IMG/VR virus record: IMGVR_UViG_3300023223_000931 | Location: 1 to 35,407 of that record | Source: a virus | DNA: 35,407 nt | Reading direction: 5' to 3' (one strand) | Part shown: piece after piece, positions 7,648-14,503 of the stretch | Numbering within the stretch: position 1 is the first letter of the stretch | Layout: every line of letters begins with the position of its first letter | Position numbers and translations under genes: made by a program | The notes under the pieces: model-generated | What the model saw: only the letters and a program-made list of their open reading frames with translations | Database searches by the model: none | What the model was told of the DNA's origin: nothing

Positions 7648-7894
7648 ATCATATGGACTAAGGAAGGGTGGTAACATCTACAACCGCATCGTAGAATTGC
7701 TCGCCGACACTGAGATGACCAGTCAGCAGATTGCCACCGCACTCAAGCCTGACTACAAATTCATCCCAACCAACGCTGTGTTGGGTCAACATCTGAGACA
7801 ATGGGGTATTCCTTGTCGAATCGAAACACGCTACGGTGAGAATGTGATCATCAAACCTCGACCGATAAAAATATGGGGGCCGTGGCCAAGATGA
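7640..7894 (+). CDS. Winged-helix-like DNA-binding protein
   Basis: The 84-residue basic protein contains IYNRIVELLADTEMTSQQIA, then NAVLGQHLRQWGI as likely recognition helix, and a beta wing (RIETRYGENVIIK). The layout matches the proteins encoded at 2283 and 2531, although identity appears low. A GGAGG sequence precedes the ATG. It may be a transcriptional regulator or a replication accessory factor. Confidence 0.6.
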   Translation: MGKSYGLRKGGNIYNRIVELLADTEMTSQQIATALKPDYKFIPTNAVLGQHLRQWGIPCRIETRYGENVIIKPRPIKIWGPWPR

Positions 7895-8031
7895 ATGACG
7901 ATCAAATCTTAGCCTCGTTCCGTCAGAAGCACCGCCCACATGGTCTAGTTGTATCCCTTGGATTGGATACAGCCTATCAGATCAATGAAGTATGGTGCTG
8001 TGATGGTTGCGGACAGAGGTTGTATCTATGA
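7891..8031 (+). CDS. Small protein with C-terminal CCxxC
   Basis: ATG at 7891 forms an ATGA overlap with the winged-helix gene. The 46-residue product ends in EVWCCDGCGQRLYL, one zinc knuckle, with several His residues near the middle that could complete a site. No family is recognised. Confidence 0.55.
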   Translation: MNDDQILASFRQKHRPHGLVVSLGLDTAYQINEVWCCDGCGQRLYL

Positions 8032-8117
8032 GACGGTGTCGCACTTGTGACGGTTCTGTCTATAGTTTCGACTGCCTCTGTGGACATTGTGAGTCATGCC
8101 ATTATGATATAAAGTAA
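8028..8117 (+). CDS. 29-residue Cys-rich microprotein
   Basis: ATG at 8028 overlaps the preceding TGA (ATGA). The product has CRTC near the N-terminus and a second cluster CLCGHCESC, seven Cys in 29 residues, enough for one or two zinc sites. It ends 13 bases before the MazG-like gene. Length alone makes the call uncertain; the junction and Cys pattern support it. Confidence 0.5.
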   Translation: MRRCRTCDGSVYSFDCLCGHCESCHYDIK

Positions 8118-8130
8118 AGGAGAAATAAAT

Positions 8131-8502
8131 ATGGGATATGACCTAAGTGGCGGAAGCCAAAACTATTGTGCAGCATTACACTTGTACTCGGCAGAAAAAC
8201 AAATTCTAGCCAACTCGAAAGCACATGGATTCAACCATGATAATCCAGCAGAAAAGATTGCACTGATGCACTCAGAATTATCTGAGGCATTAGAAGCGAT
8301 TCGCAAAACCAAAGGGAAGATGAGTGAAGGACCGAAATCAGATAAGATTCCTGCCTTCACTAACCTAGAAGAGGAAATGGCTGATGTCATCATACGCATT
8401 CTCGACTTCACTGCATTTCATTCCCTCGACATCGAAGGAGCGATCATAGCGAAGATGAAGTTCAACAGTAGCCGGCCTGTAAAACATGGAAAGGAATTCT
8501 AG
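8131..8502 (+). CDS. MazG-like nucleoside triphosphate pyrophosphohydrolase
   Basis: The 123-residue protein is a single all-alpha MazG-like domain. The metal-binding motif pairs are ALMHSELSEALEAIR and EEEMADVIIRILDF, corresponding to the ExxE and ExxD motifs. Enzymes of this family hydrolyse NTPs or dNTPs to monophosphate plus pyrophosphate, often to clear abnormal nucleotides or shift the pool during viral infection. The start has a strong AAAGGAG ribosome site eight bases upstream. It is immediately followed by a nucleoside deoxyribosyltransferase-like gene, forming a nucleotide-pool pair. Confidence 0.85.
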   Translation: MGYDLSGGSQNYCAALHLYSAEKQILANSKAHGFNHDNPAEKIALMHSELSEALEAIRKTKGKMSEGPKSDKIPAFTNLEEEMADVIIRILDFTAFHSLDIEGAIIAKMKFNSSRPVKHGKEF

Positions 8503-8862
8503 ATGAAAGTCTATGTAGCAGGTTCCTCGAAATCAATTTTAGGTCCTACTATTTGGATGGGACATCTAAGAAAAGCTGGTCACGAGATTACTTTTGATTG
8601 GACTACTGATGTGATAGCAGATAAGAAAGATGCAGAATGCGCAGTGAATGATGTCAATGGTGTCCTTACTGCCGATGCTATCATCATGGTACTAGATGGT
8701 GTTCATACTCAACGAGGAACATATGTAGAAATGGGTATTGCTCTGGGTGCGGGAAAGCCTGTCTATCTCTACGAAGATAAGGCACACTCTGATTCAGTCT
8801 TCATGTTCCACCCACTTGTTCAGATCATTACTAGTGTTGAAGATCTGTTGGAGAAGATATGA
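8503..8862 (+). CDS. Nucleoside 2-deoxyribosyltransferase-like protein
   Basis: The 119-residue protein begins with VYVAGSSKS, has ADAIIMVLDGVHTQRG in the middle, then GTYVEMGIALGAGKPVYLY. This is the NDT/RCL fold pattern, with the Glu of YVEMG as the likely nucleophile. Relatives exchange bases on deoxynucleosides or cleave deoxynucleoside 5'-monophosphates; I cannot tell which reaction applies here. The gene abuts the MazG-like gene with no gap, suggesting they act together on dNTP precursors or noncanonical nucleotides. Confidence 0.8.
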   Translation: MKVYVAGSSKSILGPTIWMGHLRKAGHEITFDWTTDVIADKKDAECAVNDVNGVLTADAIIMVLDGVHTQRGTYVEMGIALGAGKPVYLYEDKAHSDSVFMFHPLVQIITSVEDLLEKI

Positions 8863-8978
8863 TGGGTGAATGGGGTAAAACCTGTCCTCACTGCGGTAAG
8901 CGACACTACCACAAGAAGGTGTGGTTCATCAACTCAGACTGGCGAAGTCGCTGCGAAGGTGGGAGGATGTTGCTATGA
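8859..8978 (+). CDS. Zinc-finger microprotein
   Basis: Two adjacent ATGs at 8859 and 8862 overlap the preceding stop. The product is 39 residues (38 from the second ATG) with CPHCGKRHYH and a single Cys about 20 residues later. His residues after CxxC could complete a zinc site. It ends in an ATGA overlap with the membrane-anchor gene. Confidence 0.5.
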   Translation: MMGEWGKTCPHCGKRHYHKKVWFINSDWRSRCEGGRMLL

Positions 8979-9154
8979 TCATCGAAACCGTCCTCGTTCT
9001 GACCACGCTTTACATCATCTGGTATCATCGTGGAAGATTCCAACGGAAGGTCAACTACTATCACGATCTTGCATCTGCCGGTCTAGTTGGCATGGATGAT
9101 GTCAATTGGATGCGTGATCTACTTGGTCTCGCACCTGGATGGATGGTAAAATGA
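8975..9154 (+). CDS. Small single-pass membrane protein
   Basis: ATG at 8975 overlaps the preceding stop; an in-frame start at 8921 lies within the previous gene. The first 17 residues (MIIETVLVLTTLYIIWY) form a likely transmembrane helix, followed by basic HRGRFQRK, so the C-terminus is probably cytoplasmic. It is the only clearly membrane-bound product in the replication half of the window. Function unknown. Confidence 0.6.
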   Translation: MIIETVLVLTTLYIIWYHRGRFQRKVNYYHDLASAGLVGMDDVNWMRDLLGLAPGWMVK

Positions 9155-9240
9155 CCTACCCCTACCACTGTTGTATACACTGCCAGATGGGGTGCGTAGG
9201 GAAGCATCTGATTCGGTGTAAATTGGAGTGCCATGTGTGA
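9151..9240 (+). CDS. 29-residue Cys/His-rich microprotein
   Basis: ATGA overlap at 9151-9154. The product has CCIHC followed by CVGKH and two further Cys near the C-terminus (RCKLEC), enough ligands for a zinc site. It overlaps the next microprotein frame by eight bases. Confidence 0.5.
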   Translation: MTYPYHCCIHCQMGCVGKHLIRCKLECHV

Positions 9241-9316
9241 AGAAAAGAAGTGTCCAAGATGCGGATTCACTCGTCAGTGTTTCGAATGTAAAGTGTTCGA
9301 TCAGATCAAACTCTAA
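9233..9316 (+). CDS. 27-residue zinc-knuckle microprotein
   Basis: ATG at 9233, ending at TAA 9314-9316 whose last A is the first base of the polymerase ATG. The product has CPRC and CFEC nine residues apart, a compact four-Cys site. The exact TAATG coupling to the polymerase gene supports translation. Confidence 0.5.
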   Translation: MCEEKKCPRCGFTRQCFECKVFDQIKL

Positions 9317-11631
9317 TGCTAACCACCCCGCTCAGTGTCAAGTCAGTCTCAGAAGAAGACGGTGAGTATCTCGATCTGTGGCAGGACGGAAAGAAGATCC
9401 GTGTTCCTGCTCCGTTTCGACCCTATGTGATCTCCAAAGTGCAGATGCAGTTCGATGGAGATGTGCACGAGGAGCAGATCGTAGCGAAACCGTTGGATAC
9501 GCTCGAACCTGAACCCTACTTCAAGTATTCCTTCCCCACCGTCCAGGGTATCCGTGACTTCAACTCATTACTGAAGCGGGACTTCCCTCAGGATGAGCGT
9601 GATACAGTATTCGAGAATCACTGCCCGTTCATCGAGCGTGTCGCCGTGGACCAACCCAACTTCTTTACTCAGTGGCCTGATCTGATAAGTCACTGGCTCA
9701 CATTTGATATCGAAACGCTCTCCAAAAATGGGCGTTACTTCGATGACATCATCGCAATCTCCGTCAACAACGGAGACGAAACCCAATGTTTCACAGGAAA
9801 AGAACATGACATACTACTCGAATTCATCCAATATTTTACCGACGAAGACCCCGATGTCGTCATCACTTACAACGGCAAGCAGTTCGATCTCCCTCGAATC
9901 CTCGACCGCTGTCGACATTACAACATTCCTACTGAATGGCTTGGTCGAGACGGTGAGGAGACATGGCAAGATAGCGATACTGGACGCGTACATCGAATTG
10001 AAGGACGACTTAATTACGATGTATGGGAATCTGTTGATGGGGACCAATCACTATTTGGTCTTAAGAATAAGCGTCTTAAAACCGTCGCTCCGCACTTCGG
10101 AATACCGGCAATTGAAGAGGAGACATTCAACACGATTGAACTCCTCGACGATATTGAGAGACTCATTCGTTATTGCAACTCTGATGTGGACGCTACGAAG
10201 GCACTTGCCGATGGATATCTTAACAAGGACATCGCCATCTCTAACCTCCTCAAGTTCCCTATTGACGAGATTGTCAACCCTCGGGGAGCCAAGCATGGTA
10301 AGAAAGGGGATAGGATGGGAAGAGCTCGGTCTGGAATGGCTACGCTCATTGGTCGACTTATCACGCAACGAGGAATGGTCCGAGGCGGCTTTGTTGAAGC
10401 AGGCCCTAACTATGTTCGTTACCCACACATCTACCGTAGAGAGTCACGGAATTTTCAGGGTGCCATCGTGGATATATGGCAAACCGGACTTTTCGACGAT
10501 GTCCTTCATGTAGATTTCAGCGGGATGTACCCGTCAATCCAGATGAGTGTCAATATCAGCCCTGAGACAGTGAAGTTGATTGACATCGAGCCTTATGATG
10601 AAGAGGCTGAATTTTATCGTGGAGATGGTATCTTCTGCATCGTGGATAAGAACCTCGAAGGCAACGCCATCATCCATGTAGATCAATCCTTCGTGGGTGG
10701 CATCCCCAGGGATCTCGCTGACATGAAAGTGGAACGAGGGAAGAACAAGGAGTGGAAGAAGGAATCTAAAACAGAGGACCAACGACTACGATTTCACTCC
10801 GTCCAGTTGGGGATCAAGATCCTGATGAACTCAGTGGGGTTTGGTGTCAACGCTCCATCTGTGGTCCGCTACGGTTCCACTCCAGTTGCGATGCTCATTA
10901 CTGGGATCGCACGCTATATGCTCAACTTCGCTATTAAATTCATTGAAGTACAGGGCTTCGCTCCAATTGAATGTGATACAGATGGTATCTATATTGAATG
11001 GGACCCCTACTTTGACCGTAATCTTTTCCTCAAAAATCTCAATGATGCCATCACAGAAGAAGTCTCGAAGTGGGGCTCCAACCCAGTGATGGAGATGGAA
11101 GCAGATCTTTACAAAGCGGGCTACTGGCACAAAGCGAAGAACTATGTGCTGCTCGATGACAAAGGAGATCTCAAGATCACAGGTGGTGCGTTCAAAGGAA
11201 GTAAGTCACCCAAGATGATGGACGACATTAGAAATGAACTCGCTTGGTTCAGATTGAAAGGGTGTTCAGATGAGGAGATCACACCCATCGTCAAAGGAAT
11301 GATGAAGATCGCTAACTATGGGATGAAGGAAATGACGATGGGCGTCACCAATAGTAGGGCTGCAGATGACTACGAAACGGAAACGATGGGTAAGAAACTC
11401 GCAAAGATGGCTGAGAAGGAACTGGGCATACTTCCTTCTGCTCACACACGCTACGAATATGTCTACACCAAGAGTGGTTACGGGTTATCTCTGACTACAG
11501 ATCGAAGTCAACTTGATTACAAACGCTATCGAGGGATGGTCTCTACTATGTGTGAGAATCTGGGATGGGGTCACATCTCAAAGCGTTACATTGCAAGGCC
11601 GGGTTTCGTTGGAATCAGGGGGAGGAGATGA
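9316..11631 (+). CDS. polB: Family B DNA polymerase with 3'-5' exonuclease
   Basis: This 771-residue protein is the probable replicative polymerase. Proofreading motifs are intact: Exo I TFDIET with D131 and E133, Exo II ITYNGKQFD ending at D191, and Exo III YCNSD with Y286 and D290. Polymerase motifs are DFSGMYPSI (motif A, D400), KILMNSVGFG (motif B, 501-510) and CDTDG (motif C, D554 and D556). DTDG replaces the more common DTDS, as in several archaeal and viral enzymes. The length is typical of archaeal PolB and there is no terminal-protein-priming insertion that I can recognise, so priming is probably by the AEP at 2880. The gene is coupled to its neighbours by TAATG and ATGA. Confidence 0.95.
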   Translation: MLTTPLSVKSVSEEDGEYLDLWQDGKKIRVPAPFRPYVISKVQMQFDGDVHEEQIVAKPLDTLEPEPYFKYSFPTVQGIRDFNSLLKRDFPQDERDTVFENHCPFIERVAVDQPNFFTQWPDLISHWLTFDIETLSKNGRYFDDIIAISVNNGDETQCFTGKEHDILLEFIQYFTDEDPDVVITYNGKQFDLPRILDRCRHYNIPTEWLGRDGEETWQDSDTGRVHRIEGRLNYDVWESVDGDQSLFGLKNKRLKTVAPHFGIPAIEEETFNTIELLDDIERLIRYCNSDVDATKALADGYLNKDIAISNLLKFPIDEIVNPRGAKHGKKGDRMGRARSGMATLIGRLITQRGMVRGGFVEAGPNYVRYPHIYRRESRNFQGAIVDIWQTGLFDDVLHVDFSGMYPSIQMSVNISPETVKLIDIEPYDEEAEFYRGDGIFCIVDKNLEGNAIIHVDQSFVGGIPRDLADMKVERGKNKEWKKESKTEDQRLRFHSVQLGIKILMNSVGFGVNAPSVVRYGSTPVAMLITGIARYMLNFAIKFIEVQGFAPIECDTDGIYIEWDPYFDRNLFLKNLNDAITEEVSKWGSNPVMEMEADLYKAGYWHKAKNYVLLDDKGDLKITGGAFKGSKSPKMMDDIRNELAWFRLKGCSDEEITPIVKGMMKIANYGMKEMTMGVTNSRAADDYETETMGKKLAKMAEKELGILPSAHTRYEYVYTKSGYGLSLTTDRSQLDYKRYRGMVSTMCENLGWGHISKRYIARPGFVGIRGRR

Positions 11632-12167
11632 CTGACATCGACACAACCACATGGAGATGTGGTGGTCCACCTGCTACAGGTCAGCGTCAGAGATACCCTG
11701 GAAGATTTCTTCACAACTTCAAGAAGACCTACCCAGTAGAAGGGAAGAACATCCTTCACATGTTCTCAGGAACTATGGATTGGGGAGATACGACTGACAT
11801 CAGATCTGAAACTGGAGCGAAGATCGTGGCACCCTACAACGATCTCCCTATCGAGGACAACACTTACGATATGGTATTGGCGGATCCACCATACAACAAA
11901 GGGTTCAGTAATCACTGGACCACCCACAAAAACGATCTACCCAAACCGAAACACATCCTGATGGAAGCATCCCGAGTTGTAAACCCAGGTGGAATCATTG
12001 CCATCCTTCACATCATAATCATCCCTGCATACAAGGTAGCGAATGTGGATCGGATCGCACTTCATCCCGTTCTCACTGGACCCAACAATGCTATTCGAGT
12101 CCTGAATGTGTTCAGGAAGAAGGGTGGAGAAGTACGAAAGAAAGTGGGGGTGAGAGGACGCAGGTAG
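11628..12167 (+). CDS. DNA methyltransferase-like protein (DPPY motif)
   Basis: The 179-residue protein starts at ATG 11628, overlapping the polymerase stop (ATGA). The core shows HMFSGTMDWGD (likely SAM-binding region), then DMVLADPPYN, the DPPY catalytic motif of adenine-N6 or cytosine-N4 methyltransferases, and ASRVVNPGGIIAILH, a typical strand-helix of the fold. It is short and has no obvious target-recognition domain. No restriction enzyme lies beside it, so it is an orphan enzyme that could mark viral DNA against host defence. An RNA or protein substrate is possible. Confidence 0.75.
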   Translation: MTDIDTTTWRCGGPPATGQRQRYPGRFLHNFKKTYPVEGKNILHMFSGTMDWGDTTDIRSETGAKIVAPYNDLPIEDNTYDMVLADPPYNKGFSNHWTTHKNDLPKPKHILMEASRVVNPGGIIAILHIIIIPAYKVANVDRIALHPVLTGPNNAIRVLNVFRKKGGEVRKKVGVRGRR

Positions 12168-12223
12168 ATTCACGCAAAGTAGAATTCGAATTCGGCACAT
12201 GGCTTGATGAAACAGATCATAGT

Positions 12224-12478
12224 GTGATGACATTTCAAGTTACAAACATCGTTCCTCCTTATGACGGAGATCCTCTATTCCAAGGAACATTCCGTTGGAA
12301 AGGAGTATGGGAAGGAAGAATCTACTTTCAAGAGGAAGAAGAGTTTTGGGGATCTGATCTTAAAGAGATGACAGATCTCTATGAGAATCATATCGTTCCT
12401 TACTGCAAAGAACAAATCAAATCACACGCTGACCCTCAATTCTTACAGGGCATGAACGAGGACAAAGGACATGTCTGA
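12224..12478 (+). CDS. Hypothetical acidic protein, start uncertain
   Basis: A protein of 83-84 residues read from GTG 12224 or ATG 12227. It begins TFQVTNIVPPYDGD and includes an acidic EEEEF run. I recognise no family. No good ribosome site precedes either codon. The same frame stays open upstream through about 12170 with protein-like sequence (VEFEFGTWLDET) but no ATG, GTG or TTG, so the true start may be non-standard or lost. The end overlaps the next microprotein. Confidence 0.55.
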   Translation: MMTFQVTNIVPPYDGDPLFQGTFRWKGVWEGRIYFQEEEEFWGSDLKEMTDLYENHIVPYCKEQIKSHADPQFLQGMNEDKGHV

Positions 12479-12608
12479 TTACACTACAGCCCAAGAACTG
12501 CGAGACTGTGATGGTTGTGTGTTCATGGGTCACTTCGCTGGCGTCCATAGGATAACACCTATTTATGGTCGCTGCAAACTACACATGGGATTGATGATCC
12601 GATGGTAG
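12471..12608 (+). CDS. Cys/His-rich microprotein
   Basis: The frame runs from ATG 12471 to TAG 12606-12608, overlapping neighbours on both sides. The 45 residues have CDGC, then a His-containing stretch, then CKLH near the C-terminus, plausible ligands for one zinc. It directly precedes the large clamp-loader gene. Confidence 0.5.
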   Translation: MSDYTTAQELRDCDGCVFMGHFAGVHRITPIYGRCKLHMGLMIRW

Positions 12609-13408
12609 ATCTCATCGGACTCTCTGACCAGCGTGAGTCTCTCTCAGCCTACTTCAGTGGCAACATACCGGCTCAGGCTGCGTTGCTCTCCGGCCCGCTC
12701 GGCACAGGGAAATCGTCGCTGACCGAGGAACTCGCTGCAGAGTGGGGACTCACGATCTATCACCCCACCGAACCTAAAAGCGTGCGAGGAAAGCGGTCTA
12801 AACAGGCGAAACCGACGCATCTACGCAAGTCAATCCGAGGTGGTCAGCGTCTCCTCGTGGCTGAGGATCCGAGCGTGAGTTTCATTCGAAACCTTCTAAA
12901 ACAGCCAGAGTTAGTAGTGATAATTGTAACTGAAGCATGGAGGATTCCTCGTGATATTAGAAACAGATGCCACCAAGTCGTCTTCAAAAGACCCAAACGA
13001 CTTCACTATAGATCATATCTCGGAGATCGACATGATGTTTCCGATGATGTGCTTTCTCAATTCCAAAATTGGAGAGATCTACGAAACTGGATGGAAGGTG
13101 GAGATCCAACAGGGTCTGTTATTCTATCTGAATTCGAACAAGCAACTAAGATTTTTGCAAGTGAACACAGATCGAATCAATCACAAATACAGTCAACCTC
13201 GATCTCAACTGAGTCTCTCCTCCACTACTACATTCTATCAGAAGGAGACAGAGTGGTGGTGGAACGAGTGAACATGCTCCTCTCATGGGGTGAGTTCGGC
13301 AAGCGAGTCGCTCGTGATCTGCTCATGCTCCAGCACATCAAGGTGAAGTTTCCCTACGGTAAGAAGGGTGAGAAGAAGCAAGCGGTGAAGTTCCTGGGGT
13401 TCGTATGA
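12602..13408 (+). CDS. Replication factor C large subunit-like ATPase
   Basis: The 268-residue protein has Walker A GPLGTGKS at 31-38 and a likely Walker B region LLVAEDP near 84-90. It continues with VVIIVTEAWRIPRDIRNRC, matching the sensor 1/SRC region of clamp loaders. It lacks the SRC arginine in exact form but has RNRC. This layout fits a reduced archaeal RFC large subunit, much shorter than cellular RfcL (over 400 residues), with a basic C-terminal tail. It would form the viral clamp loader with the small subunit encoded at 6549. Base composition in the central third is more AT-rich than at the ends. Confidence 0.75.
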   Translation: MVDLIGLSDQRESLSAYFSGNIPAQAALLSGPLGTGKSSLTEELAAEWGLTIYHPTEPKSVRGKRSKQAKPTHLRKSIRGGQRLLVAEDPSVSFIRNLLKQPELVVIIVTEAWRIPRDIRNRCHQVVFKRPKRLHYRSYLGDRHDVSDDVLSQFQNWRDLRNWMEGGDPTGSVILSEFEQATKIFASEHRSNQSQIQSTSISTESLLHYYILSEGDRVVVERVNMLLSWGEFGKRVARDLLMLQHIKVKFPYGKKGEKKQAVKFLGFV

Positions 13409-13494
13409 AACTTCACTGGGCCGTAGAACACTGGCGTCTACGAACTTGGGATTCACTATCTTACTACCAATGGTTAGGTGAGTTGATCGAATGA
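13405..13494 (+). CDS. 29-residue Trp-rich microprotein
   Basis: ATG at 13405 overlaps the clamp-loader stop and the TGA at 13492-13494 overlaps the next ATG. The product has four Trp and no Cys, unlike the other microproteins here. It is kept because ATGA couplings at both ends leave no other explanation for the spacing. Confidence in translation is limited. Confidence 0.4.
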   Translation: MKLHWAVEHWRLRTWDSLSYYQWLGELIE

Positions 13495-13700
13495 AGTGGA
13501 CTGAACCTGACAAGGAAGTACTATTAGAATTGCTAGATCGAGCACTTACCATCTTCGATGAGTTCGAAGATAGGTATCGCTACCAGACTGAGGAGTGCGT
13601 TTACTGTAAAAAGATCAACCACACTATGAGCGATTGTAGAATGACAGATCTCAACACAGACATCGACATTGAACTGGACAAGTATAGGACTTCAATATGA
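13491..13700 (+). CDS. Small acidic protein with zinc-knuckle-like motif
   Basis: A 69-residue product with an acidic helical N-terminus (EVLLELLDRALTIFDEFEDR), then CVYCKKINHTMSDC. The C-x2-C-x5-H-x4-C spacing resembles a retroviral-type zinc knuckle, which in other proteins binds single-stranded nucleic acid. The likeness may be coincidental. Confidence 0.55.
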   Translation: MKWTEPDKEVLLELLDRALTIFDEFEDRYRYQTEECVYCKKINHTMSDCRMTDLNTDIDIELDKYRTSI

Positions 13701-13909
13701 CACCAATGAATAGACTGTGCTGCATTGCTCAGACGATGAAAGTTACTGGGGATGACGATGTGATGATCTGTTCAGGTTGTCATACTGAATATAAACGGGC
13801 TCCATATGTGATGGGTGCCCCTGAAGCATGGATCGTAACGAAGGAAGGAGATGGGACACAACCTGTAGATACATATGCGAGGAAATACAACGATGATTCA
13901 CTGTTCTAA
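13697..13909 (+). CDS. Zinc-ribbon protein
   Basis: ATGA overlap at 13697-13700. The 70-residue product has LCCIAQ near the N-terminus and CSGCHTEY about 17 residues later, a probable zinc ribbon. The C-terminal half is beta-rich and acidic at its end. The gene overlaps the last gene of the operon. Confidence 0.6.
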   Translation: MTPMNRLCCIAQTMKVTGDDDVMICSGCHTEYKRAPYVMGAPEAWIVTKEGDGTQPVDTYARKYNDDSLF

Positions 13910-14030
13910 TCATGACTGTGAAAAGGAACTCTTCCGCTGGTTCATCACGATTATAGATAGAACACCAAAGATAGACAGAGTCTACGACTACTGCTCAAAA
14001 GCCTGCGCTTCTGAGTATTTTAGTAACTAG
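13893..14030 (+). CDS. Zinc-finger microprotein, last gene of the + operon
   Basis: The frame runs from ATG 13893 to TAG 14028-14030. Its 45 residues have HCSNHDC at the N-terminus and YCSKAC at the C-terminus, with a hydrophobic RWFITII stretch between, like the small treble-clef fingers seen in archaeal viruses. Its stop shares CTAG with the stop of the first gene on the opposite strand. Confidence 0.6.
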   Translation: MIHCSNHDCEKELFRWFITIIDRTPKIDRVYDYCSKACASEYFSN

Positions 14031-14503
14031 ACACCAGCCAACCTAGTTGCTCCACCCCACAACAGTTGTCCCATAGAAGGATGTTGAGGTGGGTAGCCAG
14101 GCTGACCCGTCTGATATGGGTTGTGGTTGTAACCCCACTGATTGTTCTGATACGAGGTCACTCCATAGTGAGATCCATAAGCGGTCTGATCTGCACTCAC
14201 TGAAGCATAGCCAGACTGGACCAGTAGGTTATGGTTCGCCTCGTGGTGACGCTCGATCTCAGCACTGAGTGTATCGAAACGACTACGCATCCCATTCAGT
14301 TTGTTCACGATATTTGTGACCTGATTCGGATCGTTTCCACTTCCCTGCGTCATGAATATCATGTAGTCCAGTACACCATCCTCGATGTAGACCTTCAGCA
14401 TAGCGTGCTCAATCTCCATCGCCTGTGTATCGATCAAGTCAACGAGGATTTCCTCGACGGTGCGCTGTGGTTCTAGGTGACTCCATTGATCTCCATATGT
14501 CAT
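14027..14503 (-). CDS. Hypothetical protein with Tyr/Asn/Pro-rich tail
   Basis: The 158-residue protein is last in the late operon. Residues 1-95 are helical and acidic, with coiled-coil character around NKLNGMRSRFDTLSAEIERH. From about residue 96 the sequence is low-complexity, rich in Tyr, Gln, Asn, Gly and Pro (YNHNPYQTGQPGYPPQHP), likely disordered. It may recruit or cluster partners such as the proline-rich membrane protein encoded at 16914. No family is recognised. Confidence 0.7.
   Translation of the reverse strand: MTYGDQWSHLEPQRTVEEILVDLIDTQAMEIEHAMLKVYIEDGVLDYMIFMTQGSGNDPNQVTNIVNKLNGMRSRFDTLSAEIERHHEANHNLLVQSGYASVSADQTAYGSHYGVTSYQNNQWGYNHNPYQTGQPGYPPQHPSMGQLLWGGATRLAGV

Noticed and set aside
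9704-10513. 269-codon open frame on the + strand inside the polymerase gene
   Set aside because: It overlaps intact Exo and motif A coding sequence of polymerase B in another frame, and its product is Ser/Thr/Leu-rich without any domain.
12951-13271. 106-codon frame within the large clamp-loader-like gene
   Set aside because: The clamp-loader frame is continuous through it and carries the recognisable motif VVIIVTEAWRIPRDIRNRC; the alternative has no ribosome site.
14027-14030. Intergenic terminator between convergent operons
   Set aside because: There is no intergenic sequence: the two stop codons overlap, and no hairpin with T-run was seen at the junction.
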